43,050 nt of DNA from Desulfofundulus luciae (lineage in GTDB: Bacteria > Bacillota > Desulfotomaculia > Desulfotomaculales > Desulfovirgulaceae), in NCBI RefSeq assembly GCF_030813795.1, contig NZ_JAUSUX010000023.1:1-43050 (forward strand), given 5' to 3'. The position numbers and the translations under genes are program-made. Under the pieces are notes generated by a model, which was given only the letters and a program-made list of their open reading frames with translations, ran no database searches and was not told the DNA's origin. Shown here one piece after another: positions 18,092-25,812 of this stretch (position 1 is its first letter; every line of letters starts with the position of its first letter).

Positions 18092-18586
18092 CTACCATTT
18101 GCCAACGAGCATCAGGTAACCGGGGATCCAGACAAAAACCACGCCTACAATGATGGTGATCCAGGCTGTAAAGGTGCCGATCTGTTTTTTGAGTGAGGTT
18201 AAAAGCCAGAAAAGGAACCACAGGAAAGCATAAACCAGCCACATAACCCCAAATCGAATGTCATTGACCGAAAAGGCAAGACTAGAATTTGGCAGGCAGG
18301 TTATGGCAACAAAGAGGCAGTACCAACCAAAGCCGTTGAGATCTACCCCGCTTAAGATACTGATTCCCAGGTATAAATACGTAAAAGTAAAGAGCATGAT
18401 TGCTGCGGGTAAGAAATAATCGGTGGGGGCTTTGGCGGAAGCCATGAGAATAAAGTTGATTACCATAGTCAGACCGCCTGTCAAAAGGTTCATTATTCCG
18501 GCAGATTTGGCTTCTACCTTGCCTAAAAGGAAAATGCCATTAACCACCAGAACGGCCCCAATGAATAACAGCGCAATGCCCAGCAT
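18092..18586 (-). CDS. AmiS/UreI-family amide or urea channel
   Basis: A 164-residue polytopic membrane protein of the AmiS/UreI family, with about six hydrophobic helices. The N-terminal LGIALLFIGAVLVVNGIFLL, the NLLTGGLTMVINF helix and FTYLYLGIS are family signatures. Relatives pass urea or short-chain aliphatic amides across the cytoplasmic membrane. ATG 18586 has a perfect AGGAGGTGA. The leader contains CACCAC and GTGGTG segments that could fold. It has its own terminator. Together with hydantoinase-like and hydrolase genes it hints that an amide is an island substrate (inference). Confidence 0.88.
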   Translation of the reverse strand: MLGIALLFIGAVLVVNGIFLLGKVEAKSAGIMNLLTGGLTMVINFILMASAKAPTDYFLPAAIMLFTFTYLYLGISILSGVDLNGFGWYCLFVAITCLPNSSLAFSVNDIRFGVMWLVYAFLWFLFWLLTSLKKQIGTFTAWITIIVGVVFVWIPGYLMLVGKW

Positions 18587-18796
18587 GGTTTCACCTCCTT
18601 CCTAAAGAACTTTGAAATGTACCCTCCAAAAAACCCTTTTCTGGAAACACCACCTCTCTCCTTAAAATATTTCGTGTGGTGCAACAATATTTCAATGTAA
18701 CGCACTTCACCGGGCGGCATGCGCCCTCTCCTCTTAAGTAGACCCTATCGCCCATCCGGAAACAATAACCATGGGTCTCCAGACCTGTCTCTCGCT

Positions 18797-19453
18797 TCAA
18801 CCGCACCCCGCTGAACTATTCCGACGCTTTTCAACTTCTTTTAACACCACCAGCCGGAAGTTGGAATAGCCAGTCCCGCCTTCTTCCCGGGTGATCCCCG
18901 CCACCACCGGCCCCGATAATTCATTCCAGGTGAAAAGACCCCGTTGCCACACCGTGGCCACCCGGTGGGGAGCTCAGGTATGCCAGCACCTGGCACCAAA
19001 GGAAATACCAATACCCAGCAGGGCCAGCTCTCGTTCCGTAAGGCCTTTCCGGCCATTACAACGGTCGGTCAAGGAAACACCCTCAACCTGCCGGGCCAGA
19101 TCAATTAGCTCCCCCGGATCTTTACCCTCCCAGTCCTCGCCGGGGTGAAACTCCTTCAGCAAGGGAACCAGGTTGCGGCGACCAATTTCGCCCCGGATTA
19201 AAACCACCTCCGCAAAAAGGCGCCACAATTCAGCCACCGAACACAAACCATCCAGCTCTTCCAGGCGTTCCCGCACCACCAACCACTCGCCCTGGCCAAC
19301 GGCCACCCCCAGCCGCAGGCACAGCATCTCCCTTCTGGTCAGACCCTCCTTCCCGCCAAGCAAATCCTCCTCGGAAACAAAAGGCCCTTCCGTGGCCAAC
19401 CGGATTCCTTCCTGCTGGCGGGTATAATAGCTTTCCGGAACAACGCCAGCCAT
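18797..19453 (-). CDS. Candidate selenoprotein: CMD/AhpD-like protein with in-frame TGA (Sec160)
   Basis: Open for 159 codons from ATG 19453 (AAGGGGGA upstream), then TGA at 18974-18976, then 58 more open codons to TGA at 18797. The protein has two carboxymuconolactone-decarboxylase-like halves, each opening with GLT-x-RE (GLTRREMLCLRLG and GLTERELALLGIG). The TGA falls in the second half's active-site segment: GARCWHT-[TGA]-APHRVA. There it replaces the redox Cys that precedes the family His, and a Cys lies four residues before. A SECIS-like hairpin lies just downstream (18939-18970). Reading TGA as selenocysteine gives 218 residues, and would fit a thiol/selenol redox role. The alternative is a nonsense mutation giving a 159-residue truncated product. 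The next gene upstream encodes a CC/Se-type protein. Confidence 0.65.
18939..18970 (-). promoter_or_regulatory. SECIS-like hairpin downstream of the in-frame TGA
   Basis: On the mRNA, GCCAC and GUGGC pair perfectly around a GGU loop (18946-18958). The loop begins 20 bases after the UGA and starts with GG. An outer CCCC/GGGG stem (18967-18970 with 18939-18942) closes it. This satisfies the usual bacterial SECIS rules for distance, stem length and a G in the first two loop positions. The element lies inside the coding sequence, as bacterial SECIS elements do. Confidence 0.6.
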
Positions 19454-19603
19454 GTACTTCCCCCTTCCTATCCCAGTTGAGCCGATAAATCCAGTTTTAA
19501 TTTTAAACCTTAACCGCGGGCTGGTGATTACTATTAACCCAATTGTTGTAAACCCGCTACCACCGGTTGGAAAATGCCTTTAAGTGGTGCATCAAAAAGA
19601 AAA

Positions 19604-19622
19604 AACCCGGCGTCTGCGGGTT
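19604..19622 (-). terminator. Intrinsic terminator of the nitroreductase-like/CC-Se operon
   Basis: AACCCG and CGGGTT pair around a seven-base loop, and on the minus strand a TTTTCTTTTT tract follows at once. It lies 12 bases after the CC/Se-type gene and ends the operon that starts at 23009. Confidence 0.85.
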
Positions 19623-19633
19623 AAATTCATGAA

Positions 19634-19948
19634 CTACTTTCCACATAATCCATTTTCTGCTAGGTGGTGCAGTCCCCTTACTTCCAGGTACATACCTTGC
19701 TCGCCCTGCGCCAGGGCAATCTCTACCTCGCCCGGCCCCGGGGCGGCCGTTTTATCTACAAAGACCTGTATCCCGCCCACCTCAAAGACACGATAATGCT
19801 CAGGGTTATCGGGAAAACCCAAAACCGGTTGGGACAAGAAAAGAGGACAACAACAACCACCCAATCCTTCCAGCTCCACCGTAACCGCCCGGTAGCCCCG
19901 GGAAAGGATATACTCCCGGGCACTGGGGGACATCTTAATTACCCTCAC
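19634..19948 (-). CDS. CC/Se-motif (HesB-like) small protein
   Basis: A 104-residue protein that resembles the HesB-related/CC-Se motif family, members of which carry Cys or selenocysteine at a vicinal pair. Here the motif is GLGGCCCPLF, three consecutive Cys around residue 32, followed by the FEVGGIQVFVDKTA segment typical of HesB-like folds. The role is not established; a redox, metal or persulfide/selenide function is possible. GTG 19948 overlaps the hydrolase stop as GTGA, with AAAGGGTGAT upstream, so translation is coupled. It is the last gene before a terminator. The gene downstream of it carries an in-frame TGA. Confidence 0.7.
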   Translation of the reverse strand: MRVIKMSPSAREYILSRGYRAVTVELEGLGGCCCPLFLSQPVLGFPDNPEHYRVFEVGGIQVFVDKTAAPGPGEVEIALAQGEQGMYLEVRGLHHLAENGLCGK

Positions 19949-20850
19949 ATTATCACCCTTTTCCCCCTGAGACCGGCAGCACTATCCGCTAAAAACCGCC
20001 GTATAAATTGTGCGCTTAATCCGGCTTTGCCCAGGACAATGGAAATGTGATGGGTATGGGGTACCTCCAACAAAATGCCCCGGGGTAACCGGCGCACCAT
20101 ATCCCTGGCCATTTCGGGGCTCAGGATGTAATCTTTGGGGTAGCGAAAACCGCGGGTAGCCCGCACCACCAGGGTTTCCTGGCGAATTTTAGGCAAAAGG
20201 TCGTTTAAGCTCAAGTGAGTCAAGCTGGCTATATCTTCGTACACGGCCACTTGAGGAGTTTTGGGCACCACCCATCCCCTGGCCTTTACCTCCACGTCAT
20301 GGCGCAGGTAATGTTCGTAGTATTCATTCCACGGATGGTAGTGGGGAATTTTCTTCATTGCTTCCCAATATTGGTCTAGAGAATGGTAGCACAGGCCAAG
20401 GCGGTTTATGGAGTGGGCAATCTGCTCCCGGAAATGGGGTGGATAATCCATACCCCCTTCGATTAAAATTACTTTTTCCACAAAAGGCGCTTCATAATGG
20501 GTGAGATAATAAACAATAATAGCGGCCCCGAAGGAATGGCCGACCAGGTGCACTGCCGGTAGATCCAGCCAGGTCAGGAATTCATGCAGGTCCGCAGCAT
20601 GACACCTGATACCGTAACCACAACTGGACTCGGGCTTGTCGCTGTCGCCCCGACCCCGGAGATCGTAGCTGTAAACGGTGCGGTCTTTGGTCAACTCCTC
20701 CGCCAGGGCACAAAAGTAGCGGCAGTTGGAGGTCAAACCATGAACACAAACGACCGGGACCCCCTCCATCGGCCCTTCCCAGATCAGATAATAGAGTTTA
20801 ACGCGTTTGCTGGTGATAAAAAAGCCGCTCTTCTCCCGTTCCACACACAC
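19945..20850 (-). CDS. Alpha/beta hydrolase
   Basis: About 301 residues. The fold is shown by VVCVHGLTSNCRYF (oxyanion region), YSYDLRGRGDSDKP and the nucleophile elbow VGHSFGAA. A late HTHHIS supplies the likely catalytic His; the acid is uncertain (perhaps in FRYPKDY). The start is unclear. GTG 20850 is placed 7 bases after GGGGGG; a TTG at 20865 is also open. The N-terminus, VCVEREKSGFF, resembles that of the small protein at 29560-29883. It starts just after the metallo-beta-lactamase stop and its own stop overlaps the CC/Se gene. The substrate is unknown; the link with a glyoxalase-like lactamase suggests thioester or ester cleavage. Confidence 0.82.
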   Translation of the reverse strand: MCVEREKSGFFITSKRVKLYYLIWEGPMEGVPVVCVHGLTSNCRYFCALAEELTKDRTVYSYDLRGRGDSDKPESSCGYGIRCHAADLHEFLTWLDLPAVHLVGHSFGAAIIVYYLTHYEAPFVEKVILIEGGMDYPPHFREQIAHSINRLGLCYHSLDQYWEAMKKIPHYHPWNEYYEHYLRHDVEVKARGWVVPKTPQVAVYEDIASLTHLSLNDLLPKIRQETLVVRATRGFRYPKDYILSPEMARDMVRRLPRGILLEVPHTHHISIVLGKAGLSAQFIRRFLADSAAGLRGKRVIM

Positions 20851-20868
20851 GGGACATCCCCCCAATGT

Positions 20869-21495
20869 TTACAGTTCGGAAAGGAACGGGTTGGTCTTCC
20901 TTTCCACCTCCAGAACACTCGCTGGACCGTGTCCCGGGTACAGCTTCAAATCCCCGGGCAGCACCAGTATTTTTTCTCTGATCGAACTCATCATCTGCTG
21001 ATAAGACCCTCCAGGGAAATCGGTTCTCCCTACCGAACCGGCAAAAACGGTATCCCCGCAAAATAAAACTCCTGGGCCCAGAAGGCAGATGCTACCGGGG
21101 CTGTGACCGGGAGTGTGAATTACCCGCAACCTCCCCTCGCCCACCGCAATCTCATCTCCTTCTTTAACAGTCAGGTCGGCGTCTTTAAGGACAGTGGGAT
21201 AACTGAGAACGGAAAGGTTAAAAAAGGGATCCTGATAACAACGGCGATCCAGTTCATGGATTGCCACGGGTGCTCCTGTTTTTTCCCGCAGCCAGTCATT
21301 TCCACCAGTGTGGTCGATGTGGCCGTGGGTATTAATTATTTGCTTGATCTGTAACCCCAGTTCTTCTATCCGCCTTAATAACTGCTCGCTTCTGTCGCCG
21401 GGATCTATAACCACGGCTTCTCCCGGGGCAGAAGAATAAACCAGGTAGCAGTTAGTAGCAGTATAGCGGACCACAAAGGTTTCTACTTTAAACAT
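20869..21495 (-). CDS. Metallo-beta-lactamase-fold hydrolase (glyoxalase II-like)
   Basis: A 208-residue MBL-fold enzyme. The metal motif THGHIDH is complete. The following His in HTPGHSPGS, Asp in FCGDTVF and His in YPGHGP give the usual two-metal site. The length and motifs fit hydroxyacylglutathione-hydrolase-like or persulfide dioxygenase-like small members, which cleave thioesters or act on low-molecular-weight thiols. ATG 21495 is chosen because GGGAGAGGC lies just before it; the open frame extends to a TTG at 21516. It is the third gene of a five-gene operon that also contains a nitroreductase-like protein and a CC/Se protein. Confidence 0.88.
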   Translation of the reverse strand: MFKVETFVVRYTATNCYLVYSSAPGEAVVIDPGDRSEQLLRRIEELGLQIKQIINTHGHIDHTGGNDWLREKTGAPVAIHELDRRCYQDPFFNLSVLSYPTVLKDADLTVKEGDEIAVGEGRLRVIHTPGHSPGSICLLGPGVLFCGDTVFAGSVGRTDFPGGSYQQMMSSIREKILVLPGDLKLYPGHGPASVLEVERKTNPFLSEL

Positions 21496-21519
21496 TCCAG
21501 CCTCTCCCATCTTCAATCA

Positions 21520-21732
21520 TCACGATTTCTTAAAGCCCAGCAAGATAGCCAGCAGCCCTCCCAGTAAGCGCGGACGCAAACACAGGCGGATCAGGGTGAT
21601 AATCTCATCCCGGCTTATATATCCCTCGGCATCCCAGATGCCCATCCTTCCTTTAAGTATTAAATGGGCTTCCTTGACTTCCAGGCCACTTAAGGAGAAA
21701 ACCAGTTCTCCGCCGGGAGAAAGGATTTTCAC
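21520..21732 (-). CDS. Small conserved-looking protein of unknown function
   Basis: A 70-residue protein that I do not recognise. GTG 21732 is supported twice: AAGGAGGAT lies 6 bases upstream, and the start overlaps the upstream stop as GTGA, indicating translational coupling. The sequence has a beta-rich start (KILSPGGELVFSLSGLEV), a helical middle (YISRDEIITLIRLCL) and a hydrophobic C-terminal stretch (LGGLLAILLGF) that could touch the membrane. Its fixed position between a nitroreductase-like gene and the metallo-beta-lactamase suggests a role with them. Confidence 0.65.
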   Translation of the reverse strand: MKILSPGGELVFSLSGLEVKEAHLILKGRMGIWDAEGYISRDEIITLIRLCLRPRLLGGLLAILLGFKKS

Positions 21733-23009
21733 GAGCCATCCTCCTTGGCGGCGTGCCACAGTTCCATGTGCCTGGCGTGTAAGTCAGTATATGCGCCGGG
21801 AGGATAGTGGCGGTCGTAAAAATCGCAATCCAGATGATGGGCCTGAAAGGCAAAGCGGGCATACATGGGGTCCATGACTGCCGGAAAACGACCGTAGGTA
21901 TTATAAATATAATTGGCAATGTCCTTGACAATTTGAATTTCCCGCTCGCTGGGGGGCGGTACGGCTGCCTGGATTTTCTCCGGTTGGCGATAGGGCAAAT
22001 ATTTGGGGTCCTTCCACCGGCTCCACTTCATTTCCACAAAGGCATCCACCGCCTCATCCATGCTCCGGTAGTAAGGCGGGCAGAAGGCCTCAAAAACCCC
22101 ATCACGCCCTACCGGCAAAGGCTGGATGTGTTTTTCCGACATGACGAAACGAAAGCCCAATCCCCGGTAAAAGGGTGTGCCTCCTAATAGAAAGACACCA
22201 CTGAAGCCGCTAAAGAGGAATCCTCCTAAACCCATGGTCTGAGCGGCCAGGAAAAAATTCTGGCAAATCATGGCCTGCTCTCCTATATAGCCATTGGCAA
22301 AGCGAATTTCCGAGTCAATTAAAGGCATGCGCATCTCTTCCCGGATGTATCCTTCTTTAATCCATCGCTCCGTCCCTGCCGGACGGTTGTTATGCCATTC
22401 ATCCACAAAATTATAGCGGTGACTGGGGCGGACATAAAAGAAGAGCAGATCCAGAACCCCGGCGGTTAAATCGGTGATGGGGAAAAAAACCGTGGTGCCG
22501 GGCTTGTTGACGTTCCAGAGATTATGGCTGGCCATTCCCGGTGGCTTATCCGGAATCTGTGCCCGCCCATCTTCCAGCCGTACCCGTGCCCGGCGAAAAA
22601 GCTCGAGGATGGCTTCCCAGCACTCCCCGGGTTCCCTGGCCTCCAGCCCGGCAAAGTCTTCGGGCAAAATATCGTGAAGCTTAACCATAAAGGTGCCCTC
22701 ATCGTTGGTATAAAATATTTCCGTCCGGTGCAGGTCTCCCAGGCTGGGGTTGGCACGGCTGGTAAACTGCACCTCCAGATCTAATCCCAGGTGAGGAGGA
22801 ATATCCGAAATATTCTTGCTTTTAATCCCAGTACCCATCCACACCAAAAAGGCCTCTTCTTCTTCAGAAAGTGGTACCGGAACCTTTTCGGATTTATATG
22901 CCAGCGGTCCCTGATCAATCTCCATGCCCAGCCCGAAGCGGCGAGAACGGCGGGATAATATGGCCCGCACCAGAGGGTAGGAAAAGGCGGTTTTCAAGCC
23001 TTCGTTCAT
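21729..23009 (-). CDS. Nitroreductase-like protein, paralogue 1
   Basis: A 426-residue protein with nitroreductase/SagB-type features: ILSRRSRRFGLGME near the N-terminus (FMN-phosphate region) and PVPLSEEEEAFLVWMGTG. The rest is unusual: TEIFYTNDEGTFMVKLHDILP, NKPGTTVFFPIT, CPPYYRSMDEAVDAF, and a C-terminal FYDRHYPPGAYTDLHARH block. It is clearly homologous to the genes at 29953-31287 and 28547-29557. A flavin-dependent redox or cyclodehydrogenation-type role is possible but unproven. ATG 23009 has GGGAGGTGC about 10 bases upstream. It heads a tightly packed operon with the 70-residue protein, the lactamase, the hydrolase and the CC/Se protein. Confidence 0.7.
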   Translation of the reverse strand: MNEGLKTAFSYPLVRAILSRRSRRFGLGMEIDQGPLAYKSEKVPVPLSEEEEAFLVWMGTGIKSKNISDIPPHLGLDLEVQFTSRANPSLGDLHRTEIFYTNDEGTFMVKLHDILPEDFAGLEAREPGECWEAILELFRRARVRLEDGRAQIPDKPPGMASHNLWNVNKPGTTVFFPITDLTAGVLDLLFFYVRPSHRYNFVDEWHNNRPAGTERWIKEGYIREEMRMPLIDSEIRFANGYIGEQAMICQNFFLAAQTMGLGGFLFSGFSGVFLLGGTPFYRGLGFRFVMSEKHIQPLPVGRDGVFEAFCPPYYRSMDEAVDAFVEMKWSRWKDPKYLPYRQPEKIQAAVPPPSEREIQIVKDIANYIYNTYGRFPAVMDPMYARFAFQAHHLDCDFYDRHYPPGAYTDLHARHMELWHAAKEDGS

Positions 23010-23142
23010 TACCCACGAGCACCTCCCGTTCAAGAATATTTTAACTCTGCTTTTTAGAAAAACAAAGAGAAAAATATCATTTAAGTTGCCAGAAAATCCA
23101 TAAAGAGCCTGATTCGCATCAGAGTGCCAACAAGAGAATCTG

Positions 23143-23166
23143 GGGACGGGTTAAAATACCCGTCCC
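23143..23166 (-). terminator. Hairpin after the acyl-CoA ligase gene
   Basis: GGGACGGGT and ACCCGTCCC form a perfect 9-bp stem with a six-base loop, 8 bases after the ligase stop. Only a weak T-rich stretch follows on the minus strand (GATTCTCTTGTT). It probably ends the acyl-CoA operon. Confidence 0.6.
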
Positions 23167-23174
23167 TGCCTGTG

Positions 23175-24824
23175 CTAGCGCTTGATCTTGTAACCGGCCT
23201 TTTCCCGGTCCCAGGTCTGGGGCGTAATGCCTGCTTCCCGCAGTAAGTGCTTCTTAACCTTTTCGGTGGGCGTTTTGGGTAATTCGGGCACAAACTCCAC
23301 ATAGCGAGGAATCATGAAGTAAGGCATCCTGTCTTCACACCACTTCATTAGTTCCTCGGGTGTCAACTGTGCTCCGGGCTTCAACACAATTACGATTTTG
23401 ATCTCGTCTTCCGCCACCGCCCCTTCTCCTGCCGGGATACCAATGGCAGCCGATTCGCTTACCGCCGGATGGCTGTTAACCACCTTTTCCACTTCGAAGG
23501 AACTGATGTTCTCTGCCCTCCGGCGGATATAATCTTTCTTCCGGTCCACAAAGTAGAAATACCCGTCCTCATCCATGCGACCGGCATCTCCGGTATGGAA
23601 CCAGAGATTGCGGAAATCACTCACGGTCTTTTCGGGCATACGGTAATACTCGGTAACCATCAACCAGGGCAACTGGTTGCGGACCACAATTTCCCCCGTG
23701 GTATTGGGTGGCACTTCCCGGTCGTGTTCATCCACCACCTTAACCTCGTATCCCGGGGCCGCCTTTCCGATGGAACCAACACGGGGCGCCTCCACAGGCA
23801 TATAGGTAACCATACCGGTCTCCGTCAGGCCGTAACCCTCTGTAAACTTGATGCCGAAACGCTTTTCAAATTCATGATAAATATCCCTGGGCGCCGGGGC
23901 GGCCATGATGAGACGCACCGGGTTGTCGGCATCCCGCTCTGTGGGAGGCTGGTTGTAGAGAAAATAGCTCATGGCCCCCAGCAAGTTAAATATGGTGGCC
24001 CCGCTTTCCCGGCACCAATTCCATAACTGGGTGGCGCTAAAGCGCTCGTAGATAGCCACCCGGGCGTCGGCCAGCATGGCCGGGTATACGCAGAGAACCT
24101 GGGCGTTGGCATGGAAAAGGGGCAGGCTGGTAAACAAAACATCTTCCGACGTAACCCCGCAAACATCTACATAGTTACGGGCCGACCAGTAGGCAGCGGC
24201 ATGGGAACGAAAGACGCCCTTGGAACGCCCGGTAGTACCGGAAGTAAACATGATCCGCTCGGGATCGCTAAAGGCCACCTCTATACCCAGGTTTTCGCCG
24301 CTTTCATTGTAGGCTTCGTCAAAAGCCAGTAATGGCTTGGTGTTAATACCGGGATTTTCCAGGGGGCGATCGCCTTTAAGGACCAGGATGTACTTTAGCT
24401 TGGGCAGTTCATTTTGAATAAGCATCACCCGATCCAGGAATTCCGGCGCGGTAATTAAAACTACCGAATCAGAAAAATCGATGGCATACTGGAGAAATTC
24501 CCCTTTATAGGCGGTGTTTACCGGCACCTGAACAGCGCCTATTTTATGAATGCCAAACCAGGAAAAGATGTAGTGTTCGCTATTGGGAAGCAAAATAGCC
24601 ACCTTTTCGCCTTTGGAAACTCCCAGCTTCTGCAAATATCTACCCACCTGGTTGGCCCGCCTGTTGGTTTCAGCATAGCTGTAGAAACGCTTGTTTAATA
24701 TGTTCAAGAAGATCTTCTCGCCGTTTTTCTCCGCTTTTTTCTCCAGGATTTTGGGCAAAACCCAGTTTACCATGTCGGCTTCCAGCTTTTTTAGTTCCTC
24801 TGGAGTCAAGGGTTTGACCGGCAT
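23175..24824 (-). CDS. AMP-forming acyl-CoA synthetase (CaiC-like)
   Basis: A 549-residue ANL-superfamily ligase that activates a carboxylic acid to its CoA thioester with ATP. The phosphate loop is FTSGTTGRSKGVFRSHAA, the A5 block GYGLTETGMVTY, the A7/A8 blocks WFHTGDAGRMDEDGYFYFVD and RKKDYIRRRAENISSFEVE, and the catalytic-lysine region KTPTEKVKKHLLRE. Similarity is greatest to crotonobetaine/carnitine-CoA ligases and medium-chain relatives, so a short or branched acid is likely but not proven. ATG 24824 has AAAGGAGGTAAG upstream. It is the last of four genes (condensing enzyme, DUF35, MaoC, ligase) that together make an acyl-CoA degradation module. Confidence 0.92.
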   Translation of the reverse strand: MPVKPLTPEELKKLEADMVNWVLPKILEKKAEKNGEKIFLNILNKRFYSYAETNRRANQVGRYLQKLGVSKGEKVAILLPNSEHYIFSWFGIHKIGAVQVPVNTAYKGEFLQYAIDFSDSVVLITAPEFLDRVMLIQNELPKLKYILVLKGDRPLENPGINTKPLLAFDEAYNESGENLGIEVAFSDPERIMFTSGTTGRSKGVFRSHAAAYWSARNYVDVCGVTSEDVLFTSLPLFHANAQVLCVYPAMLADARVAIYERFSATQLWNWCRESGATIFNLLGAMSYFLYNQPPTERDADNPVRLIMAAPAPRDIYHEFEKRFGIKFTEGYGLTETGMVTYMPVEAPRVGSIGKAAPGYEVKVVDEHDREVPPNTTGEIVVRNQLPWLMVTEYYRMPEKTVSDFRNLWFHTGDAGRMDEDGYFYFVDRKKDYIRRRAENISSFEVEKVVNSHPAVSESAAIGIPAGEGAVAEDEIKIVIVLKPGAQLTPEELMKWCEDRMPYFMIPRYVEFVPELPKTPTEKVKKHLLREAGITPQTWDREKAGYKIKR

Positions 24825-24861
24825 TTCCTCTTACCTCCTTTAAGGGTTCGCTACCCCCCGC

Positions 24862-25308
24862 CTATCCCTGCTTTTTCTGAACCATCATGTTCCACTTGCC
24901 CTGTTGGACAACCTCGCCGTTCTGGTTGATTACTTCAATGTCAAAGGTAACAATTCCCCGGTCGGGCCTGGTTTCTTTTTTGCCAGCCACCTTCCGGCGC
25001 ACTTTGATGGTATCGCCAAATTTGACAGGCTTGACAAACCGCCAGTCTTCCAGTCCCAGAAACGCCATGGTGGCCAGGCGGGGCATGGTAAACCACAGTC
25101 CCGTGGCAATGGAGGTCACGCACATGCCGTGGGCTACCCTTTCCCCGAAGATGGTTTTTTTGGCAAACTCGGCATCCATGTGCAGGGCATTGAAGTCCCC
25201 GGACAATCCTGCAAAATTTACCACATCGGCTTCGGTTATGGTACGGCCGGCGCTTTCCGCCTCATCTCCCATGTTCAGGTCTTCAAAAAAAAGCCTTTCA
25301 CTGGCCAT
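24862..25308 (-). CDS. MaoC-like enoyl-CoA hydratase
   Basis: A 148-residue single hot-dog-fold MaoC protein. The hydratase signature is FAGLSGDFNALHMDAEFAKK, with the catalytic Asp and His of GDFNALH, and HGMCVTSIATGLW is the following helix. It would add water to an enoyl-CoA, or remove it. ATG 25308 follows AAAGGTGG. It lies between the DUF35 protein and the ligase, in line with a beta-oxidation-like sequence: ligase, hydratase, then C-C cleavage by the thiolase-like/DUF35 pair. Confidence 0.9.
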   Translation of the reverse strand: MASERLFFEDLNMGDEAESAGRTITEADVVNFAGLSGDFNALHMDAEFAKKTIFGERVAHGMCVTSIATGLWFTMPRLATMAFLGLEDWRFVKPVKFGDTIKVRRKVAGKKETRPDRGIVTFDIEVINQNGEVVQQGKWNMMVQKKQG

Positions 25309-25344
25309 TGAGCAAACCCACCTTTCCGCAAGTTAATTAATAAA

Positions 25345-25761
25345 CTAAGCCGGAACAAATTTGGGCAGGTAAATATCCTCGCTCAGTTGTTCAAAGGTTA
25401 CCTTTACCTTCATACCAATTTTGACCTCGTTGGGATCGCACCCGATCACATTGCTCATTATGCGCACCCCTTCTTCCAGGTCAATAAGGGCCACTACATA
25501 GGGCGGTTTGAAACCAGGAGTGGGACCCCGGTGGTGAATGGAAAAGGTATATACCTCGCCGCGCCCGCTGGATTCCACCCAGGAAAGGGATTGGGACATG
25601 CAATGGGGGCATAAAGCCCGCGGGTAAAAGATATACTCGCCGCAATCATTGCATTTTTGTAGCAACAGCTTCCCCTCTTTACACCCCTCCCAGAATTTTT
25701 CTGTCTCGGGCCTTTTCTGTGGTACGGGTACTTTGGACTTTTCACCGGACTTTTCACTCAT
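25345..25761 (-). CDS. DUF35 zinc-ribbon/OB-fold protein, partner of the thiolase-like enzyme
   Basis: A 138-residue protein with a rubredoxin-like zinc ribbon (Cys37, Cys40, Cys51, Cys54 in CNDC and CPHC) followed by an OB-fold (GEVYTFSIHHRGPTPGF, PYVVALIDLEEGVRIMSNV). In actinobacterial steroid side-chain degradation and in archaeal HMG-CoA synthesis, such proteins form a complex with a thiolase-like partner and hold the CoA substrate. The gene directly follows its probable partner at 25813-26988. The ATG at 25761 sits behind a GGAGGCTTT-like site. Confidence 0.9.
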   Translation of the reverse strand: MSEKSGEKSKVPVPQKRPETEKFWEGCKEGKLLLQKCNDCGEYIFYPRALCPHCMSQSLSWVESSGRGEVYTFSIHHRGPTPGFKPPYVVALIDLEEGVRIMSNVIGCDPNEVKIGMKVKVTFEQLSEDIYLPKFVPA

Positions 25762-25812
25762 AACTTAAAAAGCCTCCTTCTCCGGGAAACTTTTATCAAA
25801 ATTCCAGGTTTT

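Noticed and set aside
18948-18968. Alternative ACCG/CGGU hairpin as the SECIS element
   Set aside because: Its loop starts only 11 bases after the UGA and needs a bulge; the GCCAC/GUGGC hairpin fits the known rules better.
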